A stretch of 64,000 bases of DNA, from NCBI GenBank assembly GCA_950022295.1, contig OX465600.1:202459782-202523781 (forward strand), written 5' to 3'. Position numbers and translations under genes: made by a program. The DNA is from Bromus sterilis (taxonomy: Eukaryota > Streptophyta > Magnoliopsida > Poales > Poaceae). The stretch's first letter is position 1. Every line of letters starts with the position of its first letter. Positions 12,263-23,639 of this stretch are shown in pieces. Under the pieces are notes generated by a model. That model did no database searches and was not told the origin of the DNA. It saw only the letters and a program-made list of their open reading frames with translations.

Positions 12263-12559
12263 GCCGGCTGTCCAAGTCCTCCTCAACGAGACGAAGAAGA
12301 CCTCCACCTCGCATCTCTTGTGCGGTTCGCAGCTTGTGTCTGTGTGGTGCAGTGTGCACTTTGTGTGCAGACAGCCGCGGTGCGTGCAATTCGCAGAGTG
12401 ATGGTGTTGTGCGTTCAGTGGTGTAGTTCATGTTAGGTGGTGCTCCATTGCAGTTTTTGTGCCTGTTTTGATTTTTTTTTGTTTGTGCTTTCGTTGGATG
12501 TAAGAAAAATGCAAAAATGGTTCGCTGACTGAGAAACAAGTTCAATGTGGTTCACTGTT
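12263..12559. other. Junction between epoxide hydrolase fragment and palindrome
   Basis: The epoxide hydrolase frame stays open to 12436 but loses similarity. The DNA contains repeated short phrases such as GGTTCGC and GTTCA, like the outer palindrome arms. Weak symmetry with 15200-15310 (AAAATGGTTCGCTGACTGAG against a GAGTGGTTCAGTAG-type string) suggests that the palindrome may extend here. Confidence 0.3.
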
Positions 12560-13850
12560 TTTAGTTCTTGTGGTTCGGTTTAATTTTGATTGCGGTTCGC
12601 TTTAGCCAATCCCGGTAAAATGGGGTGTGGTTGTAAAAATTTGTGCAACTCACTACTACAATCTTTTGTACTCCAGTGCACATGACATCTGTGTACAAAA
12701 AAAATTGCGATTCACTTCCGTGAGTGAAGTTGTTTTCGTGAAGAATTTGAAAAAAAAATGCAGTTCACTCGCCTCGTCCTTGCGGTGCACGCTCGTTGAT
12801 ACCAAAATTATGTTGAAAGTTTTAAAAAAAAGTGCAGTTCTCTCTGTCGATAAATGCAACCGGTCTCTGAATGATGCAGTTCGCTTCCCCGATTTCGGAT
12901 CCGCGAAAAACACGTGCAATTCTGTTTGGCGATAATATAGTGCGCTTGTCTGTCGGATGCAATCGGGTGCCCCGCGGATGCAGTTCACTCGCCAATTTTT
13001 TTTGTTCCACGAAAAACATGTGTGTTCTGTCTGGCGATAATGCAGTGCGGTCGCCCGGCCAATGCAGTTCACCTCGTCGATTCCGGGTCCGCGAAGAACG
13101 GAGTTCCGCGATTTACTAAAATCGACACAACTTTTAAACCGTAAGGAATTAGAGGATGTGTTTTACATAAAAATCGAGCGCCTCGACGATAGCTATCCAA
13201 TGGTGTATCAATTGCATCAATCGGACGAACGAATCAAACAAATTTAAGCAAAAACTCCCGCTGTCCAAAAGAGGGCAGCAACACCGTTTTTCAAATTACT
13301 TCAAAACCGTGTGGAATATGGAAAAGTGTTCAACATATGTAATAAACTACTACTCCAGACATATACAACGGTGTATCATACGCATCGATCGGACAAGCGG
13401 TTAAAAAGTTCTACTCTCTACAAGATCCGAAAACGAAAAACATAGTTGCTGCGTTTTTTTGCGGCTAGATTTCTCTCAAATCCTTAGCGAATTAGACAAA
13501 GTGTTCTGCATATGGATGGAGCGCCTGATCGATATCTTTCCAACGTTATATCATTTGCATCATTCCGATGAACGGTTTAAGAGAAATCGTGAAAATACGC
13601 CCGCTGCAAAAGTGGGTCGCCGCACCATTTTCTAAACTGCTCTTAATCCGTGAAGAATCGGGGGAAGTGTTCAACATATGGAAGATGCTCCTTTTCCATA
13701 CAAATCCTACGGCGTATCATACGCTCAATTCCGACCAACGGTTAAAAAGTTGAAGCGAAAACGGTGCATGCGGTTCTGTTTTACCCGAACTGCAGTGCTC
13801 CGAATTCAGCAGTGCGGTTCTCTTTGCGAAAATACTGCAGTTCGGAATGT
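12560..13850 (+). repeat. Left arm of the large palindrome
   Basis: The outer part (12560-13080) has several GCAGTTC(A/G)CT units, each followed by GCGAAAAACACGTGC-like and GGCGATAATGCAGTGC-like strings. The inner part (13100-13760) has at least three diverged units of about 150 bp. Each runs from an AATTAGAnnA(A/T)GTGTT core to a TATCA(A/T)-GCAT-CGGAC core. Confidence 0.7.
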
Positions 13851-13904
13851 TGTCAGAATAGTTATTCTGAAATCGATGTCAGAATAGACCGGCTGTATAT
13901 ATAT

Positions 13905-15190
13905 ATCGGAACTGCATCGTATCGCAAAAGAGAACCGCACTGCAGAATTCGGAGCTCAGCAGCTCGGGTAAAACAGAACTGTATGCACCGTTTTCGGGAT
14001 AACTTTTTAACCGTTTGTCGAAATTGAGCGTATGATACACCGTTGGATTATTATTGAAATGGCGCATCTTCCGTATGTTGAACACTTCTTCTAATTCCTC
14101 ACGGATTAAGAGCAGTTTCGAAAAAGGTGCGACGGCCCACTTTCACATCGGGAGTATTTTCGCGATTTCTCTTCAACCGTTTGTCGGATTGATGCGTATG
14201 ATAAACCGTTGGAAATCTATCGATCAGGCGCTCCATCCATATGTATAACACTTTATCTAATTCGCTACGGATTTGAGAGAAATCTAGCTGCAAAAAAACG
14301 CGCACACTCTGTTTTTCGCCGGCGCATCTTGTAGAGAGTAGAACTTTTTAACCGCTTGTCCGATCGATGCGTATGATACACCGTTGTATATGTCTGGAGT
14401 AGTAGTTTATTACATATGTTGAACACTTTTCCATATTCCACACGGTTTTGAAGTAATTTGAAAAACGGTGTTGCTGCCCTCTTTTGGACAGCGGGAGTTT
14501 TTGCTTAAATTTGTTTGATTTGTTCGTCCGATTGATGCAATTGATACACCATTGGATAGCTATCGTCAAGGCGCTCGATTTTTATGTAAAACACATCCTC
14601 TAATTCCTTACGGTTTAAAAGTTGTGTCGATTTTAGTAAATCGCGGAACTCCGTTCTTCGCGGACCCGGAATCGACGAGGTGAACTGCATTGGCGGGGCG
14701 ACCGCACTGCATTATCTCCAGACAAAACACACATGTTTTTCGCGGAACAAAAAATCAGCGAGTGAACTGCATCCGCGGGGCACCCGATTGCATCCGACAG
14801 TGAAGTGCACTGCATTATCGCCAAACAGAATTGCACGTGTTTTTCGCGGATCAGAAATCGGCGAAGCGAACTGCATTCGATGGGGCAACCGCACTGCATT
14901 ATCAGTAAACAGAAATGCACGTGTTTTTCGGGGAACAGAAATAGACCAAGCAAACTGCATGTGAGTGCATCCGACATGCAAGTGCACTGCATTATCGACA
15001 AACAAAAATTCACATGCTTTTCGTGGATCCGAAAAAGAGTGAAGTGAACTGCACGCGCCGAGGCAACCGATTGCATTTGTCAACAGAAAAAATCGCACGC
15101 ATTTTTGTTGTTGCTTTTATCAGAGGGAAAGTGAACCGCAACATTATGCAAAATTAAACCAACCCATAAAACGAACTGCAGTATACGCAT
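13905..15190 (-). repeat. Right arm of the large palindrome
   Basis: Reverse complement of the left arm. The outer part shows at least three CGAAAAACACGTGC-like units (near 14740, 14840 and 14920). The 13851-13904 spacer between the arms contains TGTCAGAATAG twice (13853 and 13881) and a short TA run. Confidence 0.7.
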
Positions 15191-15719
15191 TTTTTTTATA
15201 GCAAGATTATTTTTTATAGATAATTAAAAGCCATACTACTGAACCACTCGCAAAAATGAATGAACAACAACACTTGCCAAAACGAATTGACAACAAATAT
15301 ACTAGTAAATCACCGCTGCATGTAGCCTGCACCCACAACTACAATCACAGTGATTAAAATCATCCTTGCAGTGCACTATACTCTTTCCCCCTTTTCTTGC
15401 TTGTGAACCTTCTGTTGGTGGAAACAAGGGCAAGAAAAATAAAGTCTAAACATAAACATGATACTCGTACATCTTGTGGTCAACGAACACACATACTTGC
15501 ATGATCATAAATAGTACATATAAGATTAGATTTCGCACGGGAGGGGAATAATCATCACTATGCCAAAAAAAATTCTCTTAAGCTAACTATTAAGAGAAAT
15601 TATGCGTGGCCGCTGGCTTGTTGCTCCTCTCCCCATACGCTGGGGCTGCTGCTGGCCAATGAAAGGAGACGAGGGAGATGGAGAAAGTAGTCCCCCTGCT
15701 GCTTGCTCTAGCCGTACCC
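15191..15719. other. Unassigned AT-rich spacer
   Basis: No open frame, terminal repeat or gene similarity is recognisable. The first 100 bases may be the diverged end of the palindrome arm. Family D similarity begins gradually near 15720. Confidence 0.3.
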
Positions 15720-18700
15720 ACCTATCCTATCCTTATCCTCCTCTTCGCATCCCGACGAAGAAGAAGCAGTCAAGGCACACACACGTTGATCAAGTTATAT
15801 TAAGATTATCTCAGTTCTTGTTGTCTATGAACAAGGAGTAGGTCTCAAGTCGTCCATAACCATGGACACGGCTTCTCGAAAAGATTTAACCCTGCAGGGG
15901 TGTACCAACTGCCCATTACAAGGCTCCGCACGCACGCCCATCTCTTTCAGTTGCTACCCATCACAGGCAACCATTTTATGATTTAGTTCCAAGAGATCCG
16001 AAACGACAGGTCCCTCTAGCTAACAACGAACAAATCCGGGTGGCCCCCGGTGAGTCGACATCTAGCTCAGGAGCCGGCCGCGCTCTCTATCTGGTCTCTA
16101 CCGTATGACTCCAGGTTTGGATTGCCGGTTAATCTCACATGAGACCGGGTCCTCAGCCGGTCATGATGGGCCAGCAAGGAACCATGTCCTTACTGGTCCG
16201 GGTTGTTTTAAAGGATGTCTGCCAGGAGCTACCCGACAGACATATATGCATGGTTTTCAAATGGTAAATCAGCTTGGGACACCACTAGAAATGTTCGAAG
16301 CTAGGTAGGTAAGAAAAGGGGACCCCATAAATCCCACACGCGGTTAGGCACGCTCAGTCTTAAAACCAATACCCGGAACTCGGATCCTAGGTGACTCGAA
16401 TGGAACAAAGCGTCGGGGCGGGATAGCCTAGACCTTCCATCCTTCGTCGAATATAGTCAACATTATAATAATCATATCATCAACAACAATATAATAATGT
16501 GATATCCCAAACAAAGGAGTAACAGGGTAACATCGTAGCATCCTAAGCATGCATACTAAGCAGGGGATGAGCAACGAGCAATAGTAACATAGCAGTGCAT
16601 GGTTTGATCGGAGGGGACATAGCTGTATCGGTTTGAAAGAGGTTGTAAACATGTGGTAGGATCAAACATTGAACCTATCCTAGACTAGCATGCAAACCGC
16701 TGGTTGAAATAGAATGGATCATAAGTAATGTATAGTGCTTGACTGTTGATTAGTCGGGTTCCGAAGATGTAGTTGATTGCAAGCTCGCAACGTCTCCGAG
16801 AGGTACCCGCGGGAGCACATAGGAAGGAAACACTGGAAGGCAATCGACGAGCAAGCATTTATTACTACGAAGCAATCACGAGCAAGCATCAACAAGGATA
16901 CAACACAAGACAACGCAATTTGATATCGCATCTATCGTCGAGAGCGGTTACTAACAGGTTAAGTGAAGTACTCGTCACACACGACGATACCGCACGTTTA
17001 CGATGGTTCAAGTTGTTTAGCTATAAGTTATCAACAAAGGTTGTTAACATGGAAACTCAAGCAAGCATGGCATATCACATGAACATGTCAAGAGGTGAAA
17101 CATAAGATAAACTATCTATGCTAGTCAATTTAAGTGAGGCACAACCTAAACATGGCATAACACTAAGTGTCCCACGAAGATTAAAGCATTTGGTACTGTT
17201 CTGTCCTAAACCATATTTTAGGTTGGTTAACAACAGCAAACAATAGCATAAACACAAAGTACACGAAAAACTAATCAAGTTACATATAAAGAACGCCCCA
17301 AACGGAGTTACGGTTAAAAAGATACAAGCAAAACAAGTTTGGAACACAATCTACCAACATCAAGAAGCACACTTTAGAGCAATGCATAAATAGGATAATT
17401 AATGTAAACATGCTCACAAATGATATGCAACTAAAGTAGACATGGCATGGAAGGCATGGCAAAAGGAATCATGCAAATAGGCATCATGAACAACTAATTA
17501 TAGCCCATGCAAAATGCAATAAAACATTACTGGTCAATGACTTAGTGAAAATCAGAAAAACATGGCAGAACATGTTATATTCGTGCTGTATAAACAGGGG
17601 TAAAACTATATGCAAATATGCAACAATATGACATAGAAATACATGAGCATGGAGTAGGCATGATGATGATCAGATACAAACAAGAATCAAGGTCATAGGC
17701 ATAACAGATCAAAAGATATTAAGCATGCAACATGGCATCGGAAAGTTACAGACTTAGAGAAAAACATGGGTGGCTTTCAAAAACAGTGGCATGGAAACTT
17801 TGGAGTTAAACATAACTATGACCAGGAATGCAAACATGACAATGCAATACATATAATGGAAGTAGACATGATGTGTAACAGTATTTAAAAAGAATCAATG
17901 CAATAGGCCTCATGGATGTGTCACAATCATCAATCAAACTTGCAATAAAATAACAACACGAGCACACTAATAGAAATTAGCAACAGTTAACATCCTGGTG
18001 CCCACTTCAAAGATTAACAACATCAATATGGCCTCAAATCAAAATTCTCACAAAATATGAACTGAAGTACACACAATTCTAAACAATTTTCCTTTTGGGC
18101 GCACATGCATCCGGGCTACGGTTTACTCGCAAATCACGTCGCAAAACAACATCAGCAGCAGTTATTCTCAGGACTTAGCAAAAATAACAGAAAATAAAAA
18201 GAAAACGTAAAAATAAAAAAATGGTTGGGCTCACCCTAGCTGGGTCGAGCCCAACAGCGGATGGAGAGGCCGGCCTGGGCCTGGCGCTGGCTGGGCCGCT
18301 GGAGGCCGTGGGGGCGCTCGGTGGTCGTGGGCTGCAGGAAAGGAGGCTGGCCCACCCGGGCGGCGACGACGGCTTGGCTGGCCCCGTCCGCGGCGGCGGC
18401 GGTCATTCCCGACGACGCCGACGGTGGTGCAGGCGAGGAGGGCGGCGGAGGGGCGCGAGGCCGAGGGGCGTCGCGGATCCGGCTGGATCCGGCCGTGCCG
18501 GCCGGTGTAGGGAGGCGACGTGGCTGCTGGGGTCGCGGCTCGTCGGAGCTTCACGGGTCGGCCATGGCGCGGCGAGCTCCTCGGGAGCTCCATGGCGGCC
18601 GGCGGCGTTCTGCATGGCGAGGAGGAGGTGAGGTCAGGGGCGAGAGAGGAAGAGAGGGAGGAGGGAGGAGGAGGTGCGCCGGCGGCGGGCGGTTCCCTGG

Positions 18701-19432
18701 CCGGAGTGGAGGCGGCGGCGTCCACGGTGTGGAGGCGGCGGGCGGCGCGGGATGCCCACGGGCTGGAGGTGGGAGGAGACTCCTTCGGGGCGACGTGGCG
18801 CGTCCAGAGCCGTCGATCTTCGGATCGGACGGCTGTGAGGCCTCTGGATCTAGGGTTTCGAGTTTTTGGGGTATTTTCGGGAAGATCTGTGGTTTTCCAG
18901 GGGGTGGCTGCAATTTTGGCTTAGGGGAAACCCTAAGTGGGGGTGGGAGAGTGGTGGTCTTTATATAGCCCAGGTAGCTGGCAGTTTGCAAAAACATCCC
19001 CGATTTTTTTCTCGCGCGCGCGGTGTTTACGTTTCTGACCGCCGGGGGTCCGCAGGACCTCCGATTTGGGTAAAACTTTGAACTGCGCGATCAGCGCGTC
19101 GAGCCAGCGGCGTTTACCTCGCGCTGGAACCGTTCTGAGAACACTTTACGGCGCGCTATAAAAATAACCCGTTCAATTATTAAACGGGGTTTTTCGTTCC
19201 GTTGGCTGCGGTTGGTCTCGTGCGGTTTTCGCGACGGTGATCGAGTGAAACCCGGTGTCGCAAAGGTCGAGTGTCAGGGTGGCAAGGGTCGGTCTCCGTC
19301 CGGTACGAGATAAGAGGGGGAAATAATCACATGTCGATAAATCGGGGATGCAAACACCGCAAACAAATCAGACAATCAAACAATTCACACCGAACACAAA
19401 TTTTTAATTTTTATGAAATCTGGGTTGTTACA
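15720..19432 (-). mobile_element. Family D long LTR, copy D2
   Basis: 15720-16500 is the inverted counterpart of 8285-9020 (D1). The right edge ends TTGTTACA at 19432 and is followed by GTACG, then by the LTR of chromovirus E. In the sister E LTR this point (27589) is uninterrupted, so D2 inserted into E. Read on the minus strand it starts TGTAACAACCC and carries CTATATAAAG as a TATA box near 18957-18966. The GC-rich block at 18220-18960 yields overlapping arginine- and proline-rich frames on both strands, which I do not accept as genes. The left end is truncated. With D1 it implies a family LTR of over 4 kb. Confidence 0.7.
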
Positions 19433-20761
19433 GTACGCCTAGTTGGGACAGCGGCCTGCGGGGTTGGGCTGCTTTGTTTTTTTTCTTCTTCTTTTCTTTT
19501 CTGTATTTTTTTTGCCCTAGTAATTAAATGAGTAAAATGCACCATAGGTCCTAAAAGTATTCGAGGTGTGTCATCTAGGTCCTAAAAGTTCTAAAATGCA
19601 CATCCAAGTCCTAAAACTAAATAAACTGTCCACCGCGGGTCCTAAATAAGCCTGACCAGACCGCGTGGCAATTTGACCGGCCATGTCGACTTGGATTCCC
19701 GCGCATAGGAATAGTCTGGGGCTATTTGACGACTCATATCTCAGTTTCCGCACGGATAAGAGGAGGCGGTGATTTGGTGGCTGGAGCTTCGGTGAAGAAA
19801 GATGTGCATATGGACAGTTGAAAAAAGCTTTACATTGTGGACATGACAAGAAAATATATGATGTGTTAAGCTAAACCTCATGCATGAAGTCAGTGCTATT
19901 GATTTACTTGCACATCCTTTTATCTTCCTTTTTGTATGGTTCTATTGTAATAGAAACCTGAATTTAGACTTTATCTGAGATGTTAGAAAATGATGTATGA
20001 TCATGATGATGTAGACCTTATTGCTCTCAATGATCATATATTTAAACTGATTTGCTGCTTGTTGACTATAATTTGTTCGTCCTATTTAGAAGAACGATTT
20101 TGTTTTTTGAATCATTCACAACTGGAGGTGGGATGTGCAAATTATTGTCAACAAGTACTGATGTTTTCTGCCAAAACGGCTCTACTTGTGTTGCCATATG
20201 CCTTGGTTAGCCAAATTCAAGTTGCCACATGGTTTGGTTAGCCACGATTAGGACCTCGGGTGGCCTATTTATTTAGTTTTAGGACTTGGATGTGCATTTT
20301 AGAACTTTTAGGACCTAGATGACACAGTTTGAATACTTTTAGGACCTACGGTGCATTTTACTCTAATTAAATACCTAGGCAATTTATAAAAATTCCCAAA
20401 GTATTTATAAAATCCTAAGTAGCCAGTGGAAATCCACTTTTAGGATTTGAGCATTTTTGAAATTCAAAATATTTGAATTTCAATTCAATTAGGGGTCAAC
20501 TTTAATTTCCAGAGCACCTTTTGAATTTTAGAAAATTCCATAGGCATGGGAATGAACCCAACCCACTTTTTTAATGATCAGCATCATTTATAGGAATTTT
20601 CCAAATGTTCAAATGATTTTTGGAAAAATATTTTTATCTGGCCATTTAAATTAAATTCTCTAGGGCTTTTCTTTTCCCCATTTTTGAATTTCATTTGAAA
20701 TTTTCACATGATGCAAAGGGGCACTCAAACCCTAGCACTTACCCAAGTTGGGGTTCTGACA
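19433..20761 (-). mobile_element. Chromovirus E, 3' LTR remnant
   Basis: 19433-19529 matches 27589-27693, and 20373-20761 matches 27694-28082. The right boundary TTCTGACA at 20761 equals the sister LTR end TTATGACA at 28082. The left part of the LTR was displaced or lost when D2 inserted at 19432. An 834-bp MULE splits the remnant. Confidence 0.85.
19530..20363. mobile_element. Non-autonomous Mutator-like element (MULE), 834 bp
   Basis: It is flanked by a perfect 9-bp duplication TAATTAAAT (19521-19529 and 20364-20372), the MULE hallmark. The other E LTR keeps the unoccupied site with one copy at 27685-27693. Terminal inverted repeats exceed 100 bp and begin GAGTAAAATGCACC, then ATAGGTCC or GTAGGTCC. 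The unit GGTCCTAAAAGT recurs within each end. The interior, about 600 bp, has no credible coding frame, so transposase must come from elsewhere. Confidence 0.9.
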
Positions 20762-20803
20762 ACTCGCCCCCACTCACAAGAATCTCGTCCCGAGATTCAG
20801 AAG

Positions 20804-23639
20804 TCATCGGGAGAAGGTGGGGTACTCGGCACGGAGGCGATCTTCTCTTTCCCATGTTGCTTCTTTCTCGGAGTGATGTGACCATTGCACTTTGTGAAAC
20901 TTGATCTTCTGACGACGAATGACATGCTCTGCTGAATCAAGAATACGAACGGGGTACTCTCGATATGAAAGGTCATCTTGGAGATCAAGCGTTTCATGGT
21001 CGACTTCGCGGATGGGGTCCTTGAAGCAACGCCTGAGTTGTGACACATGGAATACATCATGTACTCGGGAAAGATGCGGGGGTAGTTCAAGTTGGTAGGA
21101 AACTTCTCCATGTTTAGAAAGAATGCGGAAAGGTCCAATGTAACGTGGGGCCAACTTGCCTTTGATACCGAAACGTTGGGTTCCCTTCAGAGGAGTAACC
21201 CGAAGGTAAGCCTTCTCATCCAGATTGTAGCTTTCTTGCCTATGATGACGATCATAGTAGCTTTTCTGACGAGATTGGGCGGTTCTCAAACGATCACGAA
21301 CAATTCGAACTTGCTCTACTGCTTCCTTGATCATATCTGGTCCAAAGAATTGTCTTTCACCGGTTTCTGACTAGTTTAGGGGTGTTCGACATCGTCGTCC
21401 ATATAGGAGTTCAAAAGGAGCCATGTTCAGACTAGATTGGAAACTATTGTTATAAGCAAATTCGGCAAATGGAAGAGACTTCTCCCAATTCTTTCCAAAA
21501 GATATAACACAAGCTCTGAGCATGTCTTACAGGATTTGGTTAACCCTTTCGACTTGACCGCTAGATTGAGGGTGGAAAGCTGTACTAAAGGAGACATGAG
21601 TTCCATAGCATTTTGAAAACTTTCCCAGAATCTAGAGGTGAATAGGCTACCACGAGCAGAATTGATTTCCAAAGGAACACCATGAAGAGACACGATTCTA
21701 GAGACATACAAGTCCGCCAATTGACTAGCAGTTATAGACTCGCGAACAGTAAGGAAGTGAGAAACTTTTGAGAGTCGGTCAATGACCACGAAGATGGCAT
21801 CATTTCCTTTCTGGGTTTTTGGAAAGCCGGTGATGAAGTCCATACCGACTTTGTCCCATTTCCACTCGGGAATAGACAATGGTTGAAGAGTACCAGCGGG
21901 TCTTTGATGTTCTGCCTTCATGCAACGACAAACATCACATTCGGCAACAAATTGAGCAATGTCTCTCTTCATCCTAGTCCACCAAAATCTCTGGCGTAGA
22001 TCTCGGTACATTTTTGTGTTACCGGGATGAATTGAGAGGGGAGTGTCATGAGCTTCCTTAAGGATCAGCTGCCTTAGGTCTTGATTCTCAGGGACTACTA
22101 AACGGTTCTCAAAGAATACCGTTCCTTGGCCATTTGCAGAGAAACATTTAGCATCTCCGCTAGCAATGTTTTTCTTGATCTCTTGAATACCACTATCATG
22201 TTTCTGGCCGGCTATGATTTGATCCTCAAGGGTTGGTTTCGCCACCAGGGTAGAAAGAAATCCATGAGGAACGATCTCGAGATTGAACTTTCGAAATTCC
22301 TCATGAAGAAGTGGTTGATACTGTCGTAACATGAGGTTGTTACAATACGACTTACGACTTAGTGCATCAGCCATGACATTGGCTTTGCCTGGGGTGTAAG
22401 AAATTCCTAAGTCATAATCTTTTATCAACTCAATACAGCGTCTTTGCCTGAGATTAAGATCTGGCTGGGTGAATATGTATTTGAGGCTTTGGTGATCAGA
22501 ATAGATCTCACAACGATTACCAAGGAGGTAATGTCGCCAAGTCTTCAGGGCATAAACTACGGCAACGAGTTCAAGATCATGGGTAGGATAGTTCTCTTCA
22601 TGTGGACGCAACTGGCGTGAAGCGTATGCTACCACATGTCGATCTTGCATAAGTATGCAACCTAGCCCTTGCTGTGAAGCGTCACAATAGATCTCGAAAT
22701 CCTTTTTCGTGTCTTGAGGCGCAAGTACGGGGAAGAAGTCAATCTTATTTTTAGCTCTTGAAAGCTTTCCTCGCACTTGGGGGTCCATTGGAATTTCCTA
22801 TCTTTCTTGAGGAGTTAAGTAAGAGGCTTTGCAACTTTGGAGAAGTTCTCAACGAAGCGGCGACAATAGCTTGCTAAGCCTAGAAAACTCCTAAGTTGCT
22901 TAACCGATTCAGGTGGAGTCCAGTCAAGGACGGCCTGAACTCTCTCGGGATTGACAGCAATGCATTTTTAAGAAATCACGTGGCCTAAGTAGGTCACTTC
23001 TGGTAGCCAAAATTCACACTTGGAGAACTTGGCATAAAGGTGATGCTCTCGAAGTCTCATCAATGCTAGCCTAAGATGCTCGGCATGTTCTTCTTCGTTC
23101 TTCGAGTATATAAGGATGTCATCGAGGTAAATCACGACGAACTTGTCTAAATACTCCATGAAGATCGAGTTCATCATGCGTGAAAAAGTAGTAGGGGCAT
23201 TGGTTAAACCGAAGGACATGACGGTGTACTCGTAAAGACCATATCGAGTAGTGAAAACCGTTTTTGGAATGTCCTCGTTTCTGATTTTGATTTGATGATG
23301 AACTGATCTCAAATCCATCTTGGAGAAGACAGAGGATCCAGCAAGTTGATCACAAAGATCATTCATCCTGGGAAGTGGGTACTTGTTCTTTATCGTCGCT
23401 AGATTTAGCGGGCGATAGTCTACACACATCCTTTCTGTTCCAACTTTCTTCGTTACGAACAGAATGGGGCAACCCCATGGCGATGAGCTAGGGCGGATGA
23501 AGCCTTTTTCCAACGAAGCATCAAGTTGGGTTTTTAGCTCAGCTAACTCATGTGGGGCCATTCTATATGGGCGTCTGGAAATTGGGGTTGTGCCTGGTAT
23601 AAGATCCACTATGAATTCTACACATCTGTCGGGTGGCAA
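20804..23639 (-). pseudogene. Broken gypsy polyprotein: RT, RNase H, integrase, chromodomain
   Basis: The order on the minus strand is RT (23639-22968; YRPLN, FGLTNAP and the catalytic YLDD), a linker, RNase H (near 22700-22350; YCDAS, SDHQSLKYI), integrase zinc finger (HPGNTKMYRDL through CDVC), integrase core (VGMDFITGFP) and a C-terminal chromodomain-like segment (FHKVQWSHHSEKEATWE, ending at 20804). Stops lie just after GHVIS (near 22965) and after KPLT (near 22813). A frameshift occurs near 22770, and the frame is broken again at 21340-21430. The second integrase Asp is replaced: INSARGSLF is seen where (T)SDRG is usual. The tail is typical of Tekay-type plant chromoviruses. It is non-functional. 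Confidence 0.85.

Larger units (their letters stand above)
12560..15190. repeat. 2.6-kb inverted repeat (fold-back element), centre near 13876
   Basis: Left arm 12560-13850 and right arm 13905-15190 are reverse complements of each other about a single centre. Plus-strand codons at 13062-13247 and minus-strand codons at 14505-14690 encode the same 61 residues with one difference. 13741-13808 pairs with 13946-14012 around the same midpoint. Inner arms are very similar; outer arms are more diverged. Each arm is modular. Two kinds of motif recur: a GCAGTTC and CGAAAAACA(C/T)GTGC unit in the outer part, and in the inner part units of about 150 bp containing GTGTTCAACATATG and (A/G)(A/C)CGGTGTATCATACGC. 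No transposase is encoded. It could be a non-autonomous fold-back or MULE-like transposon, or an inverted duplication. No target duplication was identified. Confidence 0.8.

Noticed and set aside
11693..12436. 247-aa ORF as a functional epoxide hydrolase
   Set aside because: It lacks the HGFP motif, the region with the catalytic His, and an intact 5' end because of TAG 11639-11641. Its last 60 codons are unrelated sequence.
12560..15190. Possible CRISPR-like or satellite array in the modular repeats
   Set aside because: Units are diverged, of unequal length and mirror-arranged around one centre. There are no uniform spacers, and the context is a plant nuclear genome.
18221..18997. Overlapping long ORFs on both strands, up to 235 aa
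   Set aside because: Compositional openness in the GC-rich block of a family D LTR; no domain and no consistent frame preference.
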